Origin: Membranipora membranacea
Lineage: Eukaryota; Bryozoa; Gymnolaemata; Cheilostomatida; Membraniporidae
Length of the DNA stretch: 64,000 nucleotides
Reading direction: 5' to 3'
Assembly (NCBI GenBank): GCA_914767715.1
Contig: OU612069.1
Location: 7,440,001 to 7,504,000, forward strand
Shown here: piece by piece, positions 11,868 to 22,870 of the stretch
Layout: the number at the start of each line of letters is the position of its first letter
How positions within the stretch are numbered: position 1 is the first letter of the stretch
Notes under the pieces: generated by a model
What the model was told of the DNA's origin: nothing
Database searches by the model: none
The model's input: the letters and a program-made list of their open reading frames with translations, nothing else
Translations under genes and position numbers: made by a program

Positions 11868-13220
11868 GGTAATGTCAAAGACCGATCCGAATATCAACAT
11901 ATCATATACTGTTGGAAAGGTGCCCAGCTACTGAAAATGAATAATTGAACAAAAACTTGATTCAATGACGTTGTGTCATTTTAGGGAGGAAATGAGGCAG
12001 AAAAGGCTGTTTTTGTCAAAGCAGATGGAGGAGTCAAATTAAATGCAAAAAATTTCAAACCGGGTGGAATATATACTTAGAGATTGCGTTCATCGTAAAA
12101 TTTGATTTTCTTTGATATATGACTGACTTTTTACGTCACGCCATACAACGCATGTTTTTTTGTGAAGCCGTGAAAATATGTGAAATTTCAATCATTAATT
12201 CGGAACAGATCATAGGCTCGAAACAAAATCAATTATGATTTTCCCCTAGAGTACACTTCAAATGTCATACCTATTAACTTTCAACAAATTAGCTTGCATA
12301 TTGCAAAAACAGTAGACTCTTGAATACAGCTATTATTTTTTGCAACTTTTGCATAACATCAAATGTGCTGTCCAAATGACCATTATTGTGGCCAAACAAG
12401 ATTTTTTTGAAAGATCTCACATACGAAGCCGCTTTCATTAGCCATGGTGCACACAGGAAATGCCAAAAGATTTTTCCCCTGCATCTTTCTTTTTCTTGAA
12501 TTTGACGCAAAAGAATGCCAAAAAACAGCTATTTTTTAGGTTTTTTGAGGTGTTTTTGGCCATTCTTTTGCGTTAAATTCAAGAAATACGAAGATGCAGT
12601 GAAAAAATCTGTTGGCATTTCCTGCTTTCACCATGGGTAATGAAAGCGGCTTCGTGTGTGAGAACATTCAAAAAAACTTTGTTTGGCCACAATAATGGTC
12701 ATTTGGACAGCACATTTGACATTATGCAAAAATTACGAAAAATACCAGGTGTATTCGAGAGTCTACTGTTTTCGCAATATGCAAGCTAATTTCTTATAAG
12801 TCAATATGTATGACATTTGAAGTGTACTCTAAGGGAAAATCATACATAATTTTGTTTCTAGCCTATGATCTGTTCTGAATTAATGATTGAAATTTCACAT
12901 ATTTTCACGGCTTCACCAAAAAAAATGCATTGTATGGGGTGACGTAAAAAGTCAGTTTAGACTAGTCATATCTCAAAGAAAATCAAATTTTACTATGAAC
13001 TCAATCTCTAAGTATGCATTCCACCTGTTTTGAAATTTCTTGCAATTAATTTGACTCCTCCATCTGCTTTGACAAAAACAGCATTTTTTGCCTCATTTCC
13101 TCCCTTTAATGACACAACGTCATCGAATCAAGTTTTTGTTCATGTATTCATTTTCAGTAGCTCGGCAGCTTTCCAACGGTATATGATATGTTGATATTCG
13201 GATCGGTCTTTGACATTACC
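11868..13220. mobile_element. Long foldback element A, copy 1 (1,353 bp) with TTAA target duplication
   Basis: Almost the whole element is an inverted repeat. The left arm starting GGTAATGTCAAAGACCG pairs with the right arm ending in CATTACC. Arms are about 660 bp, with the centre near 12,545 and a short loop. TTAA flanks both ends (11,864-11,867 and 13,221-13,224). A second copy lies at 43,514-44,876 in the same context. A related site at 33,677 (CCACCAGGTAAGTGGC) has no insertion. TTAA duplication is the hallmark of piggyBac-type integration, although these ends do not resemble those of the piggyBac at 57,360. No protein is evident. Open frames inside are mirrored in the other arm. A read-through transcript would form a very long hairpin. 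Confidence 0.85.
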
Positions 13221-13224
13221 TTAA

Positions 13225-13939
13225 AGATCTCCTAGCAGGGTTCCATACAAGACAAATCAACAACACCACGTCGTGCGCGAGAGTCTTTTACATACCTGTT
13301 CAAGTTTTTATTGCATTTGAACAAATAGAGGCCTCTTGGCAGCTTCTCAAATACACCCATGTCTATGAGCCGCCTCAAAAACATGCCTCAGTTGATGAAG
13401 GCTTTTGATGATGGGTGTTGTTTCCTCATGATTATATATACCATTAATACTGAGTTCCTATTGGCTAATAACTAAACATAAGTCATGTGACCTTTGGGAT
13501 ATAATGCCTGGTTAAAATCAGATATAACTTGATTATTTCATTATCCAGAATGTGTTGGTGAGTTTGAAATGAGAATACAGACATAAATATTGAGGATTAA
13601 ATCGACTGATACATTAAAAATACCATAGTTTAGTGCAAAATTCAGTTTTTAATGTGAGTTGATAAGCCATATTGTCACATGACTTATGCTTAGTTATTAG
13701 CCAATAGGACCTCAGTATTAATGGTATATATAATCATGAGGAAACAACAAGCATCATCAAAGCCCTCATCAATTGAGGCATGTTTTTGAGCTGGCTCATA
13801 GACATGGGTGTATTTGAGAAGCTGCCAAGAGGCCCCTATTTGTTCAAATGCAATGAAAATTTGAACAGGTATGTAAAAGACTCTTGCGCATGACGTGGTG
13901 TTGTTGCTTTGTCTTGTATGGAACCCTGCTAGGAGATCT
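13225..13939. mobile_element. Foldback element B (715 bp), inserted in the target duplication of element A
   Basis: Inverted arms of about 267 bp (13,225-13,491 and 13,674-13,939) start AGATCTCCTAGCAGGG and end with its complement. They are separated by about 180 bp of unique spacer. TTAA lies on both sides (13,221-13,224 and 13,940-13,943). The left TTAA is also the right flank of element A. The second copy of A (43,514-44,876) continues directly from its TTAA into GTGGCTGACAGG without B. B therefore inserted after A, into A's right-hand TTAA, and after or independently of the larger duplication. No coding capacity is seen. Confidence 0.85.
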
Positions 13940-15234
13940 TTAAGTGGCTGACAGGATACCTGACTGTCAGCCTGTGTCCATGCGGACACAGTTGGGGGGA
14001 CAACCTGTACTGGACCGGTATAGACGGAAGTGCAACTTGTTTCATTGGACAGACCAAATTTGCTGAATAGGCATGGGTGGATAGTCAAAACGGAATGCCC
14101 GACTGTTCAGCTTGATCCGAAGCCTTTACCGACTGGCCCTCGTGAAATTACATTGTTGCTAGCATGGTGCCATTATGCTGAGAACAGCTTAAATTAAGAG
14201 ATTGTATGTGCCAGTTAAAAGTCTTCATCCACAAGAAGAGATGTTAGAGCTCGTGTAAAATTTACACAAATTTGGAGCAGTCAAGTGCTCTAAATATCAA
14301 GATTGCTCTTGTATGATGACTGTAATGACTGAATACTTTAAAACACCACCTGTATTACTGACCCTTATTTGAGCAGACCTAAATAGACCTAGATGAGCAT
14401 GCATGCAATGACTGGTTCATTTTCTAGCTTGACTGATCAGTGTAAACATCCCTCAATATCTAGCCCACATTTGGTGATGCTCACTTCCTTTTGCCATCAT
14501 TGATCTAAGCCAAGATCTTACCAATGCGACGCCTATCGAATTAAGTCACAATATATCGAAACAGTCTTTTAGAAACCAATCTGATCAAACACCTATTTTC
14601 TCTTGACATACTCATTCGAGAACAATCTACAGCAGCCTGTCTAGCTATCCTGTATAAGGAGAGCAAGTTGTGATACTGTTGAGATATTTGAATACTAGAT
14701 GTATAAATATGACAAAAAGAAAAGGTAATAAAAATTTTAAAATGTCCAGTTATGTCTTATCTCTTTACATGAGATCTTCAATTCAGAGTCGATCAATGAA
14801 ACTTAATAGATGACCAATTTTGAATTGTGTGCATGATAAATATTGCTAATATTGTTAAATTGTTAATAGTTAATCGTAATATAATTGCATATGTATGTGC
14901 TTTCATTTTCCTTACGCCTAATTAAATTGATGATGTGACAACTAAATTATTTGCACTTAAAACCGGAGTTCCCAATTTTAAGTTTTCCTCTAAGGAAAGT
15001 TATTGTAATGGGGTCAGACCAATGTTTTCCTGACCTCTTTTAGCGTCGCTGTAGGGAAGCGCATCTCGGATAATCAGAGGTACTACTGTTGACTCACATG
15101 TTTGTCTCAGATATTCATAGGTATTTCTAGTGATGTGAGTTACGTGATTCAGATGTGAAACTCAATCTATAATTGCTTACAAAAAATATAGACTTAATAT
15201 GTAAATATAATGCTTAATAAATCTTGTTTTCTAG

Positions 15235-15590
15235 TGATGCATGCTATGCGATTTAATTTATCAATCCATAGTGACTTTTCACTCCATCCATAAAAAATGT
15301 GGAATAATCATTAGCCTCAGCTTCTGACTGGTATAATTTTCATGCATTGATACTCAATGCATCAAAGACAGATGTTATGACAGTCTCATATTTTGATTTT
15401 GAGTTGATTTTCTGTAATTAATTTTTTAGGGCATGTTGTCCTCAAATTTTCTGATAAATCTAAATATTTAGGAGTAATTTTACTTAAAAATATGAGCTTC
15501 AAACCCAATGCCAATTAGATTGAACAAAAGGTAACCCAGTCATAGCAAACTTTAAGAGAAATAACCAAACTCAGAGGGAACAAACTAATT
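15235..15590 (+). pseudogene. Degenerate reverse-transcriptase remnant next to the LRR exon
   Basis: In the plus-strand frames one can read DWYNFHALILNASKTDVMT, then KYLGVILLKNMSFKP. These correspond to the motifs after the catalytic aspartates in CR1/Jockey-type non-LTR polymerases. The endonuclease and the catalytic core are missing. It is the ancestor-type sequence of the remnants at 2,695, 27,530 and 46,000. It sits just before the minus-strand LRR exon, inside its downstream intron. Confidence 0.55.
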
Positions 15591-15634
15591 GTACAAAAGT
15601 CCTGATATACTACTGTTTCAAGCATCTGACTCAC

Positions 15635-15775
15635 CTGTCTGGAAGGCCAGTTAATCCACAGTCACTCGCATTTAGTGTCTTCAACGATTGAATTTCCCCC
15701 AATCCTGCAGGTAATGTCTGTAGACCCGTATTCCCATCAACCCTTAACAACTCCAGTCCTGGCAGATTGCAGATG
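15635..15775 (-). CDS. LRR-encoding internal exon, paralogous to that at 28,585
   Basis: This exon has the same length (141 bp), the same phase (2-2), an acceptor in the same context, and the same CAG/GTGAGT donor as the exon in unit 3. The peptide reads ICNLPGLELLRVDGNTGLQT followed by LPAGLGEIQSLKTLNASDCG and LTGLPD. The LRR scaffold leucines and the Asn/Cys positions are kept, while residues between them differ from the unit-3 exon (for example VDGNT against VGWNE). No stop codon or frameshift is present. In transcription order (minus strand) it would follow the 28.6-kb exon with an intron of about 12.8 kb. Its counterpart in the duplicated block is deleted (junction near 46,132). Confidence 0.7.
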
Positions 15776-15899
15776 CTGTGGTGGATAAATAACAGAATGT
15801 TAAAATGCCTTGCAATACTGCTTGTTAGTTGATGGAGCAAAGACAATTGAGCAAACGCATTCTATTCATAGATGAGACAGTTAGATTGATCAATTATGC

Positions 15900-17180
15900 A
15901 TGTAAGTTGTAACTATCAGATAGATATCTGTTTGAATTTTACAGCGCTTCTCCCAAAGCTGAGATTAATTGATATGACATTGCGCTGCACAGGATAGTCA
16001 ATAATGGCAGGTTCACATTCAAAAGCTAGAAGTCCCCCCTGTTTAGGGAGCCCTAATCTGAGCAGCCCTGGTTGTCACAATGATCAACATGGAAAATAAA
16101 TTATGGTGATATATTAATAATATTAGTAAACTTAGTAATTGAAAGATCATTGACCTGAGGAAATTTTAAGTTTAATAGGCCACATAATCATAAAAACAGC
16201 GTCATTTCGCTCTATTATTCAGTAACAAAGCTTTCTTATCCAATGGTAATCGGCTACATTAAGTTATTTTTACAGGATAATACACCCGTGGCATCGTAAC
16301 TTGTAACATAATATTACTTGATAAAGTTGAAAGTTGATTATCACTCTCAAAAAACTTCTCTTATTGACTTAATGTACAAATTATTTTTATTTTAAATTGG
16401 TACAGAGTCGATTTATTATTACATGAGGTGATGAGGAGTAATTAATTTGCTAAATATAGTCTCATCATAATGCATTTCTGTTCTGGTCGATTTTCTTGCT
16501 AATTGCTAAAAATAGATATGATTGATTAAATTAATATTATGCCTTATTGATATCTTCCCTCATACTAGGAAAGGTTGTTCCTACATAATAAAATGATAAT
16601 AATAACAATGAAAATTTAAAGATTAATAATAATGATATAAATATTTGTATTAAGTACACGTATAGTATAGTAAATATAACAATTGTCTTAAACAAACTGC
16701 TCACATGGATTTGTAAATAAAAGGCAATATCACCGTGTCTAGCATACTCTGCAAGTCCTCGTCTAAAAGGTAATAAAACTGCCAACACAGGTCTCCAAAA
16801 TTTAAATTCACACTTTGCTTTTAAATTTTACTAATCACAGTCACGTAGATATGTTGGTAGTTGGTGGTTTGACTGAACTAAATACAACATCTTTATTTTC
16901 AGTTTTAACGCTTTGTATATTTGGTATTTTTGCAGGTCCTTGCCATCATTTTAAGGGCAAATCCTCCACCTGTACCATTTAAATATTTGTAAACATATGT
17001 CAACAACAACAACTGTCAACAAATAGTCCATTGAAATAGTCAAAGTGAAAGATTTGAAAGAGTTCAAAAAAATTTTCACCTCTATAAATGGGGCGCAATC
17101 ACAGACTTGATTATAAACCTAGACATGACACTATATGGATATTGAGGCACTGAGGGACTTAATTGTGGGCAACGTAACGT
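15900..17180. repeat. Intron-like unit segment missing from unit 5
   Basis: This part of unit 2 matches unit 1 near 1,430-1,560 and 3,170-3,830, and again around 5,090-5,570. It is precisely the stretch lost, together with the LRR exon, at the junction at 46,132/46,133. It contains the short low-complexity repeat beginning near 16,000 that also occurs near 1,450, 22,790, 37,220 and 52,100. I see no gene in it. Confidence 0.5.
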
Positions 17181-20100
17181 CATAGGAAGGTGTAGAAGCA
17201 ATGATGTGATGATTGATTTTCTGTCCACAATCCAGGTTTTTTGTTCAATAACTCGATGAATTTTGATCGGATTTTGAGTTTGAAAAATACAATAGATTAA
17301 GCAGCTTATCTCATTTACGGCAAGAAAAGATTTGGAGCTCAGACGATTATATGGATTTTGTAGTTCAATAGCTGTATGAATCATCATCTCCTTATTTGTA
17401 TAAATATTTAAACCAGAGTTGCTACCCCACAAATTTGATATACGTATAGTAAGTCCTTTGTTCTGCTAAACAAAATCCACAATAAATTTAGCAGGATAGA
17501 AACAAACGACATTGGATATTCTAGTTTGTATCAACCGATGTGTCTTTGATTGAAAGGCCAGCAGTTTTGAATTTGACACCCTATGATAGAATTAAATGTA
17601 AATGCTTATTTCATGTATCCAATTTGGCCCTCAAATCGAGTCCACACCGAGATATGGAAACATAGTGATTTCGAAATAAAAGTTCAATGGGCAAAAAATG
17701 TTGCTAAACTGAACTAATACTAAGCAAAAGTAATGACTAAAATTTTATGCAGCAGCAGTGAATTTTTGTCAATTGTAACTTTAATAACATCCAATAATTA
17801 ACAATTAAATTTTATTTTGATTCTGCAAGGTTTTGGTAGCTTTGGTCTTAGCCTTGTATGATATTTTTAAATATGCCTATCGTATACCATGCTCACTGTG
17901 CTAGAACTTTATCGACAGAGCAGCAGCATTTCACTCAGGATGGCAGCATAAGAGCTGCAACAATTTAGTATCCAACAGTTTCCTCTATTCTTTTTTCTCC
18001 ATGATACTTTTGAATTTCTTGCCACAAGCTGGTATTGCTGGTATGTCGGGTAGATTAAGTAGTGAATTCGCCCATAAGGGCTAGGGGACTTGACTCTACC
18101 AATTTTCAGCTTGTCAAGTTTGAAAAACCTCTCGTTTTTAATTACCAGGTGCCCAGAGGGCCTCATTGTGAGATTGGTTGGAATTATGAATGGATTACGC
18201 TGGTTTACTTGGTGCAATAGACAATTACAATAATTTTCCCCTTTGACTGACCTTAAAAGAGGATTGCATCATGATATTCCTGTGACGTAGAATAATCTGT
18301 AATGTATTTCCTATGTTTTTGCCTACAATCTGAGCAATTGACTATAGCCAACGTCACTAGGCACTGATTTTCTTCATCCTTGATTTGGGTACACCAATCT
18401 ACACATATTTAAAATTAAGACCAATAAAACGATGGTCTTTTATAAAAGACTCAGGCAATCAAATTTGAGTCCATAATTGCAAACAATATGATATGGTCTT
18501 CTACTATATAGCTCATCTGCAGGAGTGAACTCTCACTGCAGGAGCCATCGAATATTCTCAGGGTTGACAATAACAGGATAATCTCATTTATTGAACCCAC
18601 CATACACAGACCATTTATAAGAGATTTTATAAAGGAACATTACACTGGACAATTTTTTGTGTAAATACCTGAGATGATAATCAGCCTTCACTCTATTGTT
18701 TCTCTGGGGATTAGGCATAACATCCATTGTAAATTTAAAGTAAATGAAATTATTCTAAGAAGACAGGAGATACCTATATTTGTTTAGGTGAAAAAACTCA
18801 GAGTAGTTCTCACAAGATGATGTCTCAATAACAATAACAAACCCAGGTGAAATCACCAAGCAGGGTTTATGGTTATGGTTAATCTATCACATTGGGCCTA
18901 TTCTAAAACTGGCGATACACAGTATACAAAACATGTATAAAATTTGTATTTCAGTGTTAACAGCTGAGAAGAAATGTGTTTCCCTGATCTGACAAAAAAC
19001 TAGAGTCTAGAAGTTATGAAATATTCCAACGTAACGCAGTGGAATTGCTGTGTGTGCCCCTGTGCGATGCAAGATGGTTGAGATACAATGCTTGGATGCT
19101 GCTTGAAATTACTACTCTGTGACGGGGATTTGCAATATCTAGTTTCTATTATCAGTGCTAATAGTGTTGCTTGATGTGTAAATTTGCTGTAAGGTTATGA
19201 TCTGGGCAAGATACTGAAACCTGGTGGCCTAAAGTTAGAAGAGGCAGGCTCAAAAGACTTTACAAGTTATCTTATAGGTATTAAAATAATTAAGAGTGTA
19301 CTGTGATCACATTAACTCCCCTCTTGTGTACTGACATGCCTTAGGTAAAATAATGAATAAATCTGCCGGTCCCTGTTTTAGAATCCCAATATTTCTGTCA
19401 TGTGGAGGTTTTATAAAATTACTGGTTCTTCTATCATACCTAGGTATTTTTTATATTCTGCTTTCACAATTAAATATGGGTTTCATTTTCATATTAGGAA
19501 CAATTATCTAAGTCGGCATTCAATACTCATAATCTGATATTATTTTAAGTGATGTCATGTTAGAAGACAAGACTACAGGTTCACATCAAACCTTCATTGT
19601 GATATTAATATTGTATCATTGTATTATGCTGAGTGTCAGGCCTCTATACAATACAATTCTATTCATTGTTTCAACTTTAAGTAAACAAAAGAATCCATTA
19701 TATGCTGTGCCCTATTCTTTTCAATAGAGGATAAATGTAGCATGTCAGCTTGCATCCAAAGTTAATATGAGAAAACTGAGAATAAATTTGAAGAAATGCT
19801 GCTTTAAATGAAGGAAAAATACGATAGAGTGACCCTAAATGATTCATCTATTGATAACGTCACAGCGAGGTCACAAGAAAATTTGACGCTTTTAGCATTT
19901 GTAGAAGTGCATTTTAATTGAGTCATCTGGTTAATAAAAGATAATTTTTTGCCAACTTTCCATCATGTTTTATGAAACTCATAATTTTTTGCTTTCCTTC
20001 GTGGATTAAATAGTAACTAAACCATTAAGCCTGGACAATGACTTTCGATCATTTTGTGATTATTTCTGCATCAAATTATAAAAATGTAGGGGGAGATAAA

Positions 20101-21079
20101 GAGGAAACTATATAAGTAATGAACATAAAACCTGAATTGTTGACAGTAAATCAATGATAATATCATTGCTTATTACACCTTCCAATGACGTTGCGTTGCC
20201 CACAATTGAGTGTCTCTTTTCAGCTAAATGTAGTGTCATGCCTAGGTTTATAATTAAGTCTATGGGTGCAATTGAATATGTTACAAAAATTATTAAAAAT
20301 TTGTTATCGTATTTCAATTAAGGTGCAATAATCTAGTATTAACCCTAAAATAGACTGCCTATGTCTTGTTCATTAAATTGGTCACAGCTTTAGAGTGTCA
20401 CAACACACAAATTAGTAATATTTACTTCTAAACTTATCCGTGATAATTTATAATCATTAAATTGAGGGACAAAAAATCATGCTGCTAGATACTTTGTTAT
20501 CACTCGCACATACAAATCTTCTGCTAAAAAGTGTAGGTATTTTTACCAGTGTGGGATGATCTAATGACATCATTTGCCGAACAACCAAGTAGGGATATTG
20601 AAATTTTAAATTTCGGAATATTTTTCCATAATGTAATTGTTTTTATTATAATTACCTAACTATGGATTTAATTACTTCTTTTTATGAGAATAATACGCAA
20701 TCTTCAGGTGGAAGATGTGGGATGAAAGTCAACAAAAGTATTTTAATATAGAAAAAAATATTATTGCGATATGGTTATTGGAGTAGTTTGAGCAATAGTA
20801 GGGGTGTCGGTTAGAGGATGTGTCTTTGTCCATTTAAGCCTGCATTACAAGACTATAATCCATGTTTTACAGCACAATTGGAGCAATTGAATTTGTAAGA
20901 AGATAATTCCTAATTTAGCAATATGTTGGTGTAGACTTGTGAAACAGATAGTGGTGTGAACTTGATCAGTGCTGCTAAAAAAAATGAATTTATAATGGCA
21001 TTCATCGTATATATGTAGCAAATTTAATTATTCTCAGTAGCTAGCCTGTCTGCCAGCATGTCTGACAATCAACAAAACC

Positions 21080-21300
21080 AATAAATTGGTAACAACTTTG
21101 AAAATTATTGCACAGGGTAAATTAGTCCAAGGATTGAATATTCCACTCAATTTCCTCATTGCTCCAATGAATATATTTAAAATAGTCCTAAGAGTGGATA
21201 ACAAATGCTTTAACATCCTAAATCTTATTTGACTTAAAACTGTCACAAGGCATATCAATTCTATCATCAAGCGGTACGTTATTTATACCTTGAACAGTAT
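21080..21300 (+). pseudogene. Degenerate reverse-transcriptase C-terminal remnant
   Basis: Broken plus-strand frames carry PRIEYST, HCSNEY and VLRVDNKCFNIL. These match the better copy at 28,980-29,090 (PKIEYN, VLRVDSRCLNII) and that at 56,120-56,220. The same remnant recurs at 49,540-49,720. The open frame on the opposite strand here is a by-product of the AT-rich sequence. Confidence 0.5.
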
Positions 21301-22629
21301 TCAAATGTATATAAGTGATGATGTAATAATTGTTTGAAATAAGGTTGTATCCCTAACCATGTGGATTCATATTTCTTGGGTGGCTCTGAGGCTGTTATTA
21401 GAGATTACTGTAATGTTGTTAGTGTGCACACCTAATTCAACCTATTGAAGGCGAGAATTTGGCTATTATTCAAATTGTGTAGCTTGCTGTATGGTCATTA
21501 CCTTTGTGTGTGATACTACTATGGTTATGATGATTGTGTATACATTTTGGTTTCTTATATTTGCATATATTTTTTTATTTACGTGTTCTGCAGCTAGCTG
21601 CCTACCAAATCTGTTTCTCGGTTTGTACCTAACTTTGAGAAGCCTAGGTGATGACTGTGTCTGTTGTCAGGGGAACACCACAGCCACTGGGATTATTAAT
21701 AAAAAATTGAAAAGCAATAAAGCTATTACAGAATAGGTACTCAATTAGTATGTGTCCCAATCTCTTACAACTCAGATGTTTCTGTCCAATGACCAGCAAT
21801 GCATTGTAAGTAACACCAGACAATACTTAATAACTCTGTCAAGGTATGTAGGCCTATTACGTTACAATACAATTCATTCTATATAATAATATCAGAAAAT
21901 ATATATTGAATAATATCAGAAAATATGACTGCGTATACAGAAGCTTACTGTATTAGCCGAAGGATTACTGAAAATAAGCGAAGGCTGTCAGCAAATCGGC
22001 TCTCAAAAATTATTGATCCTAATAATCTATGACTTTCTCTTGCTCAAAGACAGCTAGAGCTCGATAGTTGTATCATCACAAGAGGCAGCGGTGTTTCATA
22101 GACCAAAAAATCATCGATATACAGGCAACTGAACAGAGTGCTATATGGTGGATTTGAGGTGGATTGTATGATGAGATAGATCATGACAAACAACTTCCTG
22201 GGGAAATTTCCACCTCGAGAGGTAATTCTCAATTAATCCTAATTAAAAGATGTTTCATTGGGCTTAGCGAAATATTAAGAGAAAGAAAAGAGAATTAAAA
22301 TGGAATGGTTGCCAAGAAATTCACATGTGAAGTTCATTCATGCAAAAGCTTAAATGTGAAAGTAAGCCAACGACTAGCTGAGTACTAAATTGTGAGTTTG
22401 TTACTCGCAACAGGGCCAAGTTGCACTACAGCTGCAATCTCTGCAAATTTAATAAAAAATTAACTCTTCTTGATTCTGTAATGTAACATGTTGAGTTATT
22501 TTGTTTTTTCAGTTACCGCTTTTGTTGTGTCAGCTCATGCCCGCCTATTTAATTGTTTATTGTTTCATTCCTTTGATAATTTGCTCAACTAGTTTCACCT
22601 AAAACACGCCTCCAAGACCCAGTTAATTT

Positions 22630-22870
22630 ATTAATTTTTAAGGTCTTACATTGTTCCTTAGGCTTTGGAGACGGGGCTTCGCCCTGAATCCAGTTGGGGG
22701 AGGAGGGGGGCATACAGCACCTCTCTCAAACCAAAAAACTTTATCTCTCAAACCCAAGAGTCTATTTGGTGTGACCCTGCGCTGCACAGGATAGGCACCT
22801 ATGACAGGATCACATCTGAAAGCTAGAAGTCCCCCCTGATTGGGAAGCCCTAACATGAGCAAACTTGATT
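22630..22870. repeat. Short dispersed repeat with a G-rich stretch
   Basis: A block of about 240 bp contains GGAGGAGGGGGG followed by a conserved tail with GCGCTGCACAGGATAG and AGGAAGCCCTAA-like sequence. Related copies are near 1,320-1,540, 15,955-16,075, 34,760-34,940, 37,080-37,290, 51,930-52,170 and 54,960-55,110. I do not recognise the family, and no target duplication is obvious. Confidence 0.45.

Larger units (their letters stand above)
1..13943. repeat. Tandem mosaic unit 1 (about 10 kb core plus insertions)
   Basis: This is the first of about five related, same-orientation units. It starts inside the unit, because position 1 aligns with 35,701. Collinear matches by eye: 1-720 with 35,701-36,400, 884-1,640 with 36,658-37,365, 3,250-8,066 with 37,310-41,920, and 8,907-10,118 with 41,921-43,139. 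Landmarks such as the block near 7,470 recur near 19,030, 29,870, 41,320 and 47,650; the block near 9,510 recurs near 20,200, 31,100, 42,530 and 48,640. This unit carries a hAT-like MITE, an antisense retrotransposon fragment and two foldback elements that other units lack at some or all of these sites. Apart from those and a broken LRR exon I see no coding function. The space between named features is AT-rich, intron-like sequence. Confidence 0.8.

Noticed and set aside
12289-12510. Open frame of 73 codons, repeated at 43,945-44,166
   Set aside because: It lies in one arm of foldback element A and is conserved only because the whole element was duplicated. It shows no domain, and the other arm mirrors it.
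11868-13224. Reading foldback element A as a non-autonomous derivative of the piggyBac at 57,360
   Set aside because: Both use TTAA, but the terminal bases (GGTAATG against CACTTTGA) do not match, so a direct relation is not supported.
13690-14088. Open frame of 132 codons on the minus strand
   Set aside because: It crosses the boundary between foldback element B and the host unit, so it is an accident of juxtaposition.
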